13,097 nucleotides of DNA from an uncultured Erysipelotrichaceae bacterium (GTDB lineage: Bacteria; Bacillota_I; Bacilli_A; RF39; UBA660). Below are positions 6,294 to 12,974 of this stretch, piece by piece. The DNA lies in contig CADBRL010000110.1 of NCBI GenBank assembly GCA_902797105.1, positions 1 through 13,097 on the forward strand, written 5' to 3'. The notes under the pieces are model-generated. The model saw only the letters and a program-made list of their open reading frames with translations, was not told the DNA's origin and ran no database searches. How positions within the stretch are numbered: position 1 is the first letter of the stretch; every line of letters starts with the position of its first letter. The position numbers were made by a program, and so were the translations under genes.

Positions 6294-7458
6294 TCATTTT
6301 TAATCTCATCATATCATTTTTATCTAAGTATTTATCTACCGGCAATTTAACAATACTTTTAGGATGATTGCAAACATTTATTTTTTCATTATTATCATCA
6401 TATATTGTATTAATAGTATAACTAAATGTTTCATGGTTTGGTCCAAAAAACTCTACTTCATAACCATTTTCAAAATAATTTCTAACTTCTAAAGTAACTA
6501 GTTTACTATTCTTATCATAATCTAAAACTAGTCCTAAGAAATCTTGATTAGAAACTTCAGTTCTACCATTCCAATATTGTTCATTTTCCCCAGGTAATTT
6601 ATCAAAAAACTGAGGTGTAGACTCTCTATTTGCACATCTATTTAAAACTTTTAAATAGTAATTTTCTTTTTCCAAAGTAAGCGAGCCATTTAAAGCAGCA
6701 TCAATCATTCTTCTATAGGCAAGAAGTACAGTTGACACATAATAAATAGAGCGCATTCTTCCTTCTATTTTAAAGGAAGCAACGCCTAAATCAATTTGGT
6801 CTTTAATAAATGGTACCATATTTAAATCCTTAGGCATAATACTTAAATTAATACCATTATCAGTATCAAACTCCCAGCGACAAACTTGAGCACATCCTCC
6901 ACGATTTGAATCTCTATTAGTCATATAATTTGATAAAACACATTTGCCACTAAAAGAAGTACACATAGCACCATGAATAAATGTTTCAATTTCAATACCA
7001 GTTTTAGAAATATTAATTAAATCTTCACGAGATGCTTCACGAGCAAGAACTACACGTGTAACTCCAAGTTTTTGCCAAAATCTCACAGCTCTACTATTTA
7101 AAGTACTAGCTTGCGTAGATAAACATACACTTAAACCTAACTTTAACTCTTGACAAGCCTTAATTACAGTAATATCACTTGCAATAATGCCATCAATATG
7201 AATGATGTCTAAATATTTTAAATAATCTTCTAAACCATTTAAATCATCATCATGAAATACAATATTAACAGTAACATATATTTTCTTATTTAAACTATGG
7301 GCATACTCTGCAGCTTCTTTAAGTTCTTCTAAGCTAAAGTTTTTAGCATTAGCTCTCAAACTAAAATTTTGCCCACCACAATAAATAGCATCTGCACCAT
7401 AAAGATAAGCAAACTTCATTTTTTCAAAATCCCCAGCGGGTGCGAGTAACTCAGGCAT
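6271..7458 (-). CDS. trhP2: U32-family protein, TrhP2/YrrO-like (tRNA 5-hydroxyuridine synthesis)
   Basis: 395 residues starting MPELLAPAGDFE, the classic U32 N-terminus. The PROSITE-type U32 signature is ETFIHGAMCTSFSGKC at 158-173, followed by C189 and C193 in GGCAQVCRW. These four cysteines are placed as in TrhP/RlhA-type proteins linked to iron-sulfur clusters. The family was long called peptidase U32. Established work in E. coli and Bacillus shows that TrhP proteins make ho5U at position 34 of tRNAs using a prephenate-derived substrate. Its start overlaps the previous gene by 8 bases. With TrhP1-like and TrmR upstream it completes the ho5U to mo5U pathway. Function is assigned from homology and synteny. 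Confidence 0.88.
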   Translation of the reverse strand: MPELLAPAGDFEKMKFAYLYGADAIYCGGQNFSLRANAKNFSLEELKEAAEYAHSLNKKIYVTVNIVFHDDDLNGLEDYLKYLDIIHIDGIIASDITVIKACQELKLGLSVCLSTQASTLNSRAVRFWQKLGVTRVVLAREASREDLINISKTGIEIETFIHGAMCTSFSGKCVLSNYMTNRDSNRGGCAQVCRWEFDTDNGINLSIMPKDLNMVPFIKDQIDLGVASFKIEGRMRSIYYVSTVLLAYRRMIDAALNGSLTLEKENYYLKVLNRCANRESTPQFFDKLPGENEQYWNGRTEVSNQDFLGLVLDYDKNSKLVTLEVRNYFENGYEVEFFGPNHETFSYTINTIYDDNNEKINVCNHPKSIVKLPVDKYLDKNDMMRLKMIDKPDNL

Positions 7459-8212
7459 CTAAATCACCTACTTTATATACAGTTTTTTTATCTAAAAATA
7501 AAGAACTTGTCTCAATATTACTTGTATCACCATAAAGAACTTTTATAATATTATCAATATCTAAAAGAATTGGATCATACCAAAAGTATAAAACATTATC
7601 TAAATCAAGTAATTCTAAAGCATTATAATATGGATAAGCATACACTTTAGTCCCTTCCTTACTTTCAATAAATTTAAAATATTTATTATTAATGCTTGCA
7701 TCTAATATATTATTTTCTTCTATTTTAAAGTGTTTTTCATAATTAGTAACTAAATTTCTTCTTGAATACATAAGTGCTTTAAGTCCAAAAGCATAAATAA
7801 CTACTTTTTTATTTGCATTTTTAACAACTAATTTAATTTCTTCCTTACTTAAATCACTAGATACTACAACACTATCTACATATTCTAGATAATAATTTAA
7901 AGATTTACTATTATTAGCTATATGATCAAGTAAAAGTATTTTAGTTATATTTAAATTCTTTATTACATCAAGAATACCTAAATCATCAAATATAATCCCT
8001 TTTACATGACTATTTTTAAGCATTACCTCTAGTTTATCTAGATCACTATCAGTAAGTATTCTATTTATTAAAGCAAAATCATCTATATCATTTATATCAA
8101 AATATTCTTCATAACCAGTGGAAAAAAATCTAAGAGGATAAACAAGCGTTACATCCTCTTTTTTTAATTTATTTATATAATTTTTATTTGTAACCGTAAC
8201 AAGTTTATTCAT
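7451..8212 (-). CDS. trhP1: Divergent U32-like protein, TrhP1/YrrN-like
   Basis: 253 residues, shorter than Bacillus YrrN (about 309). It lacks the cysteine signature of the main U32 gene. YAFGLKALMYSRRNLVTNY corresponds to the U32 region following the signature ('..M..SxRxxLxxNY'), which together with its position supports a degenerate U32 partner. In Bacillus YrrN and YrrO are both associated with wobble-uridine hydroxylation. It overlaps trmR by 8 bases at its start (ATGAATAA) and the next U32 gene by 8 bases at its end, a tight translationally coupled arrangement. Without synteny I would call it only a TIM-barrel-like hypothetical protein. Confidence 0.7.
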   Translation of the reverse strand: MNKLVTVTNKNYINKLKKEDVTLVYPLRFFSTGYEEYFDINDIDDFALINRILTDSDLDKLEVMLKNSHVKGIIFDDLGILDVIKNLNITKILLLDHIANNSKSLNYYLEYVDSVVVSSDLSKEEIKLVVKNANKKVVIYAFGLKALMYSRRNLVTNYEKHFKIEENNILDASINNKYFKFIESKEGTKVYAYPYYNALELLDLDNVLYFWYDPILLDIDNIIKVLYGDTSNIETSSLFLDKKTVYKVGDLDA

Positions 8213-8798
8213 GTTTCCAAGTACTTACTGAAAGTCCATCACCAATATCATAAAACTCTGTGTCAAACTCAGTATTTGTCTTTAAAAATTCAATATATTT
8301 TTCTATTTTTTCCACTAAACTTTTTAAGTTACCTTTATCTAATTTATTTGATTCACCAACATAGCCATGAAACTTAATATTATCGGTTATAATAGCACCA
8401 TTTGGATTTAAGAAATTTTTATATTTTTCAAAAAATCTTGTATATTGTCCTTTAGCTGCATCGATAAATATTAAGTCGTATCTTAAATCTTCAGATAAAT
8501 TAAGCTCTAATGCATCTTGATATACAACATTAATTTTTTTATCCATGCCACATTTTTTAACATTTTTAAGACATTCCATATATCTGGTTTCATCTCTTTC
8601 AATTGTTGTAACCACAGTTTCTTGATTAGATGATGCCATAAGTATTGCAGAATATCCAATTGCACTACCTATTTCTAAGACATTTTTAATATCATTATCT
8701 CTGATATATTTCATAATAAATGCTATAGATTTCTTCTCAATAATTGGTACATTATGCTCAAGTGCATAATTTTCCATTTCTAATATTTGTTCTTTCAT
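8205..8798 (-). CDS. trmR: SAM-dependent O-methyltransferase TrmR-like (mo5U34 in tRNA)
   Basis: 197 residues from ATG 8798. It is a class I methyltransferase of the O-methyltransferase family 3 (catechol-OMT-like). Motif I is VLEIGSAIGYS (40-50), the acidic residue binding the SAM ribose is in ERD (67-69), and the metal/active-site region is DLIFIDAAKGQY (108-119) with TDN at 138-140. The Bacillus homologue at the same operon position (YrrM/TrmR) methylates ho5U34 to mo5U34 in tRNA. The GTG at 8807 lies inside the AAAGGTG ribosome-binding site, so ATG 8798 is preferred. It begins 5 bases after the mltG stop. Confidence 0.88.
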   Translation of the reverse strand: MKEQILEMENYALEHNVPIIEKKSIAFIMKYIRDNDIKNVLEIGSAIGYSAILMASSNQETVVTTIERDETRYMECLKNVKKCGMDKKINVVYQDALELNLSEDLRYDLIFIDAAKGQYTRFFEKYKNFLNPNGAIITDNIKFHGYVGESNKLDKGNLKSLVEKIEKYIEFLKTNTEFDTEFYDIGDGLSVSTWKHE

Positions 8799-8803
8799 GT
8801 TAT

Positions 8804-9862
8804 TCACCTTTGCTTTACATATTTTTTAACTAAAACATTAAATTCTTCATTTGTTTTAGCAAAATATACTTTACCAGTATTAATATCAGCCACAAAATAT
8901 AAGTAGTCAGTATCAGCTGGTTCTAATGCTGCATTTATGCTTCCAATAGATGGATTACAAATAGGTCCAACAGGAAGTCCAATAAATGTAGTAACTCTAG
9001 TATTATAAGGGTTTTTATCATTTAAGTCAAGTTGTGTTATAGCCTCAGTCATTTCTTTTTGAACTCCATAGTAACTTGTAACATCCATTCCAAGTGCCAT
9101 ATTAAGTCCTAATCTCTTATAAATAACTTGTGTAACCATTGCTCTATCACTATTTGTATTTGCTTCTTTTTCAGCAATACTTGCAATAGTTAATAGTTCA
9201 TGAATATTATATTTACTATTTTCTATTTTACTTTTAATCGGTTCTAATCTTTCATTTGTTACATTAAGTACTTTTCTTATTACTTGTTCTATACTTGTTT
9301 CTTTATAGAAAATATATGTTTCAGGATATAAATAACCTTCTAAAGGAAAATATATATCTTCGTCAAGTATATCATCAGTTAAGAACCAATAATCAGCTAT
9401 TAAACCTTTCAAATATGCTTTATCACTAAGCTTTTTTATAGCTCCATCATAATCAATATTTGTTTCATTTGCTACCATCGTAACAAATTTCTTTAAAGTA
9501 TCTCCTTCTTTAAAAGTAATTCTTACTTCATCTTTTTTAACATTTACTATATCACCAGTACTTAAACTAGTTATAATATCTTTAACACTCATATTACGTG
9601 AAAACTCATAACTACCAGCTTGTAAATTCTTTTTACCTGATAAAACTATATACACAAATGTTGCATATTTGCTTTTAATAAGTTTTGCATCTTTTAAATT
9701 ATCTACTATTTTTTCTTTACCTTCACCTTTTTTTACAGTAAATTCCACAATATCACTGCTTTTACTAACTGGACTAAGTAAAATCACAATGGTTACTACA
9801 CCCATTAAAATTAAACCCACAATTACACTAAGTATCACAATTAATTTTTTATTTTTTTTCAT
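8804..9862 (-). CDS. mltG: Endolytic murein transglycosylase MltG (YceG-like)
   Basis: 352 residues: a cytoplasmic tail MKKNKK, a membrane span at about 7-30, a LysM-like region (EFTVKKGEGKEKIVDNLKDA) and the YceG catalytic domain. FPLEGYLYPETY (172-183), the catalytic glutamate E231 in IASIAEKEA, ALGMDVTSYYG (256-266) and GLPVGPICNPS are family hallmarks. MltG cuts nascent glycan strands at the membrane and sets their length, working near the elongation and division synthases. AAGGAAAG precedes the ATG, which directly abuts the stop of the DUF1292 gene. It is part of the ireB-ruvX-DUF1292-mltG-trmR run. Confidence 0.95.
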   Translation of the reverse strand: MKKNKKLIVILSVIVGLILMGVVTIVILLSPVSKSSDIVEFTVKKGEGKEKIVDNLKDAKLIKSKYATFVYIVLSGKKNLQAGSYEFSRNMSVKDIITSLSTGDIVNVKKDEVRITFKEGDTLKKFVTMVANETNIDYDGAIKKLSDKAYLKGLIADYWFLTDDILDEDIYFPLEGYLYPETYIFYKETSIEQVIRKVLNVTNERLEPIKSKIENSKYNIHELLTIASIAEKEANTNSDRAMVTQVIYKRLGLNMALGMDVTSYYGVQKEMTEAITQLDLNDKNPYNTRVTTFIGLPVGPICNPSIGSINAALEPADTDYLYFVADINTGKVYFAKTNEEFNVLVKKYVKQR

Positions 9863-10129
9863 CTAATCACTACTTTCCTTTTTATTTAATAACATTATTA
9901 TTTGTCTAAATATTTCATCTAAGTTTTCAAGCATTTCTGCACTTTCTATTGGCAATATTTTTTGCATTCCATCATCTAATTCATATTTTCCCGCATAACA
10001 AATTGTATCTCCGATATTATTTAATTCATCTTTAGTATATATAAGATATTCCCCATCATCCGTAGATACTTTCATAATTATTTTATATGTATCTTTATTT
10101 TTATTATCAATTATTAGTTTATTTACCAT
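9863..10129 (-). CDS. DUF1292 protein (YrzB-like)
   Basis: 88 residues. The central stretch YKIIMKVSTDDGEYLIYTKDE, followed by a C-terminal acidic helix (SAEMLENLDEIF), is the typical DUF1292 layout of a small all-cytosolic protein with unknown role. It starts inside ruvX (11-base overlap) behind GAAGGT and ends directly against the mltG ATG. Bacillus yrzB sits at the same place between yrrK (ruvX) and yrrL (mltG). Confidence 0.85.
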   Translation of the reverse strand: MVNKLIIDNKNKDTYKIIMKVSTDDGEYLIYTKDELNNIGDTICYAGKYELDDGMQKILPIESAEMLENLDEIFRQIIMLLNKKESSD

Positions 10130-10541
10130 AATTTACCTTCTTTAAATATGCTTCAAGTATTAAAGTTGCTGATATTATATCAGTTTTATTCTTTTTATTT
10201 ATTTGTTTAAGACCATTATTTTTCATAATATTTATAGCTTCCACAGATGTAAGTCTTTCATCTTGAAGTTCTACTTTTATGTTTTCTTCTTCAAGGCTCT
10301 TTTTAAAATTTAAACTTCTTTCTGCAGCAAAACCCATGGTATTATCCATATTTTTAGGTAGTCCTAACACAACCACATCAATAGATTTTTCTTTTATTAT
10401 AGAAAGCACTTCTTTTAAAGCTTCATCATAATCTTCACGAGCAAATTTTATAAGTTTAAGGGGACTTACTAAAGTATTTGTTTTATCACTAATAGCAACA
10501 CCACATGTTGTGGTTCCTAAATCTAAACCCAAGTATCTCAT
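10119..10541 (-). CDS. ruvX: RuvX/YqgF-family nuclease (putative Holliday junction resolvase, rRNA processing)
   Basis: 140 residues, the usual YqgF size, with an RNase H-like fold. MRYLGLDLGTTTCGVAISD supplies the first catalytic aspartate D7. VLGLPKNMDNTMG (58-70) is the conserved 'GLPxxMdGs' loop, DERLTS (94-99) carries the second acidic residue, and D121 with ILEAYL closes the site. Family members are described as resolving Holliday junctions or processing pre-16S rRNA; the sequence cannot decide which applies. Its ATG overlaps the TAA of the IreB-like gene (TAATG), and it overlaps the DUF1292 gene by 11 bases. Confidence 0.93.
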   Translation of the reverse strand: MRYLGLDLGTTTCGVAISDKTNTLVSPLKLIKFAREDYDEALKEVLSIIKEKSIDVVVLGLPKNMDNTMGFAAERSLNFKKSLEEENIKVELQDERLTSVEAINIMKNNGLKQINKKNKTDIISATLILEAYLKKVNYGK

Positions 10542-10786
10542 TATTTACCCAAATAAGAATTAATAATTGCCATCAATACTTCAGTTCTATCAAATTTAGA
10601 TAATTTACTTCTTGAATGATTAAAAGTTGTAATATAATTTATATCACCAGTTGCAAGATAACCCACTAATTGATTAGTCGCATTATATCCTTTAAACTCC
10701 ATTGCTTCAATTACTTCATTAATAGTCATAAGTATTAGTTCTTGTCTTAATTCTTTGACATTAAATATAGTTGTATTATTATCCAT
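10541..10786 (-). CDS. ireB: IreB-like (UPF0297/YrzL) regulatory protein
   Basis: 81 residues from ATG 10786 (MDNNTTIFNVK). The conserved core includes EAMEFKGYNATNQLVGYLATGD and YITTFNHSRSKLSKF, then R-T-E-V-L-M-A-I-I-N-S-Y-L, all typical of UPF0297. In Enterococcus IreB is a phosphorylation target of the Ser/Thr kinase IreK and affects cephalosporin tolerance. The N-terminal Thr pair (TT at 5-6) is at the place where IreB is phosphorylated, suggesting regulation by a PASTA kinase. An in-frame GTG at 10798 overlaps the GTGGGTG ribosome-binding site and is not used here. It is the first gene of the operon; alaS, its usual Bacillus neighbour, is absent. Confidence 0.92.
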   Translation of the reverse strand: MDNNTTIFNVKELRQELILMTINEVIEAMEFKGYNATNQLVGYLATGDINYITTFNHSRSKLSKFDRTEVLMAIINSYLGK

Positions 10787-10799
10787 AAATTCACCCACT

Positions 10800-10829
10800 T
10801 ATATAATTAACTCACACTAATTTTATCAA
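10800..10829 (-). promoter_or_regulatory. Promoter of the ireB-ruvX-mltG operon
   Basis: On the minus strand, -35 TTGATA (10829-10824) and -10 TATATA (10805-10800, 18-base spacer) or TTATAT (17-base spacer). It leaves only a few leader bases before the GTGGGTG ribosome-binding site. The upstream RNA ends just before it. Confidence 0.5.
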
Positions 10830-10849
10830 AATTCAAAAAAAATTGCAAT

Positions 10850-10873
10850 ATAAAAGGATGCTAAAAGGCATCC
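10850..10873 (-). terminator. Terminator of the structured RNA
   Basis: On the minus strand, GGATGC (10873-10868) / GCATCC (10861-10856) with a 6-base loop, followed by TTTTA. It directly follows the end-closing stem of the RNA. Confidence 0.75.
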
Positions 10874-11052
10874 ATGTAGAGATTTTCTTAAGGTACTCAA
10901 CAACAGTATTATATTTGTTTATATTTTTAAAAGAAAACTTTAATACTTAATATTGTAGGAACTATAAGACTATAATTTATATTATAGAAAGGTTTGTAAA
11001 AGAGTTAATGATTAATAAACAAAAATGTCTTTCCCGAAAACCTCTACAACTA
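10850..11052 (-). ncRNA. Structured ~200-nt RNA candidate, possibly 6S-like
   Basis: No ORF occupies this interval. The minus-strand transcript would begin near TTGTAGAGG and end at a terminator. A 13-bp stem joins the ends: TGTAGAGGTTTTC (11048-11036) with GAAAATCTCTACA (10887-10875), one G-U. Inside it, ATTTTTGTTTAT (11026-11015) pairs with ATAAACAAATAT (10922-10911), with an asymmetric bubble between the stems; a hairpin CTATAAT/ATTATAG lies near the apex. The rod with a large internal bubble and ~200-nt length resembles 6S RNA, but I cannot confirm conserved 6S residues. A leader acting on ireB is less likely because a terminator and a new promoter separate them. Confidence 0.45.
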
Positions 11053-11065
11053 ATATTAACAATTG

Positions 11066-11094
11066 AATGTGAAAAAAATGTGATAGAAATGTGA
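11066..11094. repeat. Three AATGTGA direct repeats at an 11-base period
   Basis: AATGTGA occurs at 11066-11072, 11077-11083 and 11088-11094, exactly one helical turn apart, between the ATPase stop and the 5' end of the structured RNA. The copies are separated by A-rich 4-base spacers. Phasing like this can mark protein binding on one DNA face; the function is unknown. Confidence 0.6.
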
Positions 11095-11098
11095 AAAT

Positions 11099-11956
11099 TT
11101 ATTTTTGCTCAAATTTTGCTGAGTTTTGTTTAAAAAAGTCATAATATAGTTTCATATTTTCAAGTTCCCAGAAGTTTTTTTGTGTAGGAGGAACACTATC
11201 TAAATCATATATTGTGGCACCAGTCATACCAAGTAAAAATGGTGAGTGAGTAGCAATAATAAATTGACAATTAAAGAATCTTGCTGATTCTTCTAAAAAT
11301 TTAGTAAGTTTAAGTTGCATCGCTGCAGACATACTATTTTCAGGTTCATCAAGTAAATATAAACTATTTTCTTTTATTTCAGATACAAAATACATAAGGG
11401 CAGATTCTCCATTAGATTGTTCTTTTACATCTTTATCAAATACTCTACTTCTAACATAATTTGATGCACTTTTTCTTTTAGCATCAATTGAATTTTTCAA
11501 ATTTTGATAGTCATTCATATCATCAATCGTTTTATCTTTATTATCAAAGTATTCCCTAAATGACATTTCTCTTTGACTAAATCCTCGATTATTTATTCTT
11601 CTTATATTAGATATATAATCAAATACATCATCACTTCGTATTATCTTAGCTTCTTCAAAATATTCCATAGATGTTTCAAACTTGCAATGTTCCAAATATT
11701 TCATCATCATTTCTCCATGTACCCCAAATGATCCATCACAATTAAGTTTATTAGCAATTATATTTAAAATTGTTGATTTCCCAGAACCATTACCACCATA
11801 AAGTATAGTTACATCACTAAATTTAATATCTTTAAATTCCTTTTTAGGAAATATTCTAAATGGATATTGATTATGAAAATATGTTCTTTTTTCTTCACTT
11901 AAAATAATATTTTCATTATTTTCACTAACTAGACTAAATTCTTTTAAATAAACCAT
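11099..11956 (-). CDS. Stand-alone AAA/ABC-type ATPase
   Basis: 285 residues from ATG 11956. Walker A GGNGSGKST (54-62), an ABC-like signature SNGES (181-185), Walker B LYLLDEPE (199-206) and switch histidine H237 in ATHSPFL are all present, so it should bind and hydrolyse ATP as an SMC/OLD-like dimer. There is no TOPRIM or other nuclease domain and no membrane segment; about 100 residues of charged helix lie between Walker A and the signature. Such single-domain ATPases occur in accessory regions, sometimes as half of a defence pair, but no obvious effector follows it. GTG 11965 lies in the AGGTGG ribosome-binding site, so ATG 11956 is chosen. It has its own promoter. Confidence 0.85.
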   Translation of the reverse strand: MVYLKEFSLVSENNENIILSEEKRTYFHNQYPFRIFPKKEFKDIKFSDVTILYGGNGSGKSTILNIIANKLNCDGSFGVHGEMMMKYLEHCKFETSMEYFEEAKIIRSDDVFDYISNIRRINNRGFSQREMSFREYFDNKDKTIDDMNDYQNLKNSIDAKRKSASNYVRSRVFDKDVKEQSNGESALMYFVSEIKENSLYLLDEPENSMSAAMQLKLTKFLEESARFFNCQFIIATHSPFLLGMTGATIYDLDSVPPTQKNFWELENMKLYYDFFKQNSAKFEQK

Positions 11957-11973
11957 TATAACCACCTATTAAT

Positions 11974-12002
11974 ATAATATCATATGCATGCATTAAAAGC
12001 AA
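11974..12002 (-). promoter_or_regulatory. Promoter of the ATPase gene
   Basis: On the minus strand, -35 TTGCTT (12002-11997), a 17-base spacer and -10 TATTAT (11979-11974). The predicted start is almost at the ribosome-binding site, so the leader is about a dozen bases. The spacer holds the palindrome ATGCATGCAT (11984-11993). Confidence 0.6.
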
Positions 12003-12023
12003 ACATTTATTTGTTAAAAATAC

Positions 12024-12055
12024 AAAATAAAAAGCTCAACATGTTTAGATTGAGC
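12024..12055 (-). terminator. Terminator of antitoxin-like array 3
   Basis: On the minus strand, GCTCAA (12055-12050) / TTGAGC (12039-12034), 10-base loop, followed by TTTTTATTTT. It lies 6 bases after the array. CTCAA/TTGAG is shared with the terminator between array 1 and the toxin gene. Confidence 0.75.
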
Positions 12056-12061
12056 AAACAA

Positions 12062-12159
12062 CTGGATTATTTATTACTCACACCACCCGTTAGTGAGAAA
12101 CATTACCGATCGAGATCATTTATTACTCGCGCTACTCGGAAGCGAGAAACACTTTCTGT
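12062..12159 (-). ncRNA. Array 3: orphan type III antitoxin-like RNA, two 49-nt repeats
   Basis: Two diverged direct repeats with a 49-base period (12062-12110 and 12111-12159), transcribed toward the ATPase. Each keeps the pseudoknot pairings of the array beside the toxin gene. Stem 1 is CTCAC/GTGAG in unit 1 (12077-12081 with 12093-12097) and CTCGC/GCGAG in unit 2 (12126-12130 with 12142-12146). Stem 2 is CGAG/CTCG in unit 2 (12111-12114 with 12135-12138) and an imperfect ACTGG/CCCGT in unit 1. It has its own consensus promoter and terminator, so it is a complete transcription unit, yet the next gene is an ATPase rather than a toxin. An orphan antitoxin is the likely identity. Confidence 0.7.
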
Positions 12160-12182
12160 TATACTTTTTCAAGTACACCTAA

Positions 12183-12211
12183 ATTATACACTGGAATAGC
12201 TACTATGTCAA
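12183..12211 (-). promoter_or_regulatory. Perfect consensus promoter of array 3
   Basis: On the minus strand, -35 TTGACA (12211-12206), a 17-base spacer and -10 TATAAT (12188-12183): every consensus base is present. Transcription should start near 12176, about 17 bases before the first repeat. Strong transcription fits an RNA that must exceed its toxin. Confidence 0.85.
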
Positions 12212-12261
12212 GCAAATTGCTGCTTTGTTTTATTGCTATTATAAATTTTATAATTTTAAAT

Positions 12262-12284
12262 AAAAAACTCAATAGTTTTCTATT
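12262..12284 (-). terminator. Eroded terminator after array 2
   Basis: On the minus strand, AAAACT / AGTTTT (12279-12264) with loop ATTG, then T residues. It reads as the array 1 terminator with about 11 bases deleted (AAAACT joined directly to ATTGAGTTTTTT). Only six AT-rich pairs remain, so termination is probably weak. Confidence 0.45.
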
Positions 12285-12306
12285 ATACAATTTATAACAT
12301 TTTCAT

Positions 12307-12405
12307 ACTGGATAACTTATTGCTCGCACCACCAGTAAGCGATTAACATACTCGCACCGGATAACTTATTGCTCGCACCACCGGTAAGCGATTAACATTT
12401 TCATG
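12307..12405 (-). ncRNA. Array 2: type III antitoxin-like repeats directly after the toxin gene
   Basis: Two repeats with a 49-base period (12308-12356 and 12357-12405) beginning about 31 bases after the cptN stop, same strand. Stem 1 is TCGC/GCGA in both. Stem 2 is ACTGG/CCAGT in one unit (12307-12311 with 12332-12336) and ACCGG/CCGGT in the other (12356-12360 with 12381-12385), a compensated base change. No convincing promoter of its own is visible, so it may be carried on the toxin transcript. It could be a second antitoxin supply, a relic of a duplicated locus, or a 3' stabilising structure. Confidence 0.6.
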
Positions 12406-12436
12406 TGATATCATTTAAAATTTTTTTATCTTCGTA

Positions 12437-12931
12437 TTAATTATAAACAAGTTCAGAGTCTTTTTCCTGTTCTATCTTCATCTTTTTTTCAACTGTATCA
12501 ACATCAGCTAAAAATAAATTTATACCTATTTTTTTCAATTTTAAGACTTTTTCAAAATTTAGCAAAATTTCTTTCTTAATATACTCAATTACTTTAGCAG
12601 GTTTACCATTTTCAGTTAAATGAACATGATCTATATATTTTTCTAAAGTAGGAAAAGCATTTTGTATTAACACTGCTGTATCTTGTCCTAGAATTTTTTG
12701 AATTAAAATAGTGTTACATTCTCCGTATTTTTTTATTTTTTTATCACGTATTCTTTTGTATTTTTCAACTTTACTACTTAATGGAATGAACCATAGAATA
12801 TCATCATCTTTTACAGTAAAATATGTTGGTCTTGTCCTCCCTCTTTCATGATTTGTCATAAGATTTTTATCTTCAACTAAATCAAAAAACTCATCTTTGA
12901 TATGATATAAATAACCTGTTTTAACTTTCAT
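12437..12931 (-). CDS. cptN: Type III toxin, CptN/ToxN-family endoribonuclease
   Basis: 164 residues from ATG 12931 (MKVKTGYLYHIKDEFF), the usual ToxN/AbiQ/CptN size. The motif WFIPLSSKVEKY (47-58), with the serine pair and K54 of the active-site loop, and IQNAFPTLEKYI (89-100) match the CptIN-type toxins I recall. Family members cut mRNA and their own antitoxin precursor and are held inactive by pseudoknot RNA units; many give phage resistance by abortive infection. AAAGGGGGAG lies at a good distance from ATG 12931. The open frame runs to about 13093, but that extension crosses the terminator and the antitoxin repeats and is not coding. The order repeats-terminator-toxin is diagnostic for type III systems. 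Confidence 0.88.
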   Translation of the reverse strand: MKVKTGYLYHIKDEFFDLVEDKNLMTNHERGRTRPTYFTVKDDDILWFIPLSSKVEKYKRIRDKKIKKYGECNTILIQKILGQDTAVLIQNAFPTLEKYIDHVHLTENGKPAKVIEYIKKEILLNFEKVLKLKKIGINLFLADVDTVEKKMKIEQEKDSELVYN

Positions 12932-12974
12932 TATTGTTTTCTCCCCCTTTGACAAATCAATTATAGCATAAGCC

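Noticed and set aside
9669..9866. Plus-strand open frame of 65 codons
   Set aside because: It is the complement of the N-terminal membrane anchor region of mltG; hydrophobic composition arises from the antisense of Lys/Val/Ile codons.
10850..11052. tracrRNA, tmRNA or RNase P RNA as identity of the structured RNA
   Set aside because: No repeat anti-repeat partner or cas9, no tRNA-like ends or tag frame, and none of the conserved RNase P core motifs could be found.
11984..12199. Plus-strand open frame of 71 codons
   Set aside because: Runs across the ATPase promoter, the terminator and both repeats of array 3, with no Shine-Dalgarno or family resemblance. It is open by chance.
12239..12256. 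AT-only inverted repeat ATTATAAA/TTTATAAT
   Set aside because: Expected by chance in this very AT-rich spacer, with no T tract or nearby transcript end requiring it.
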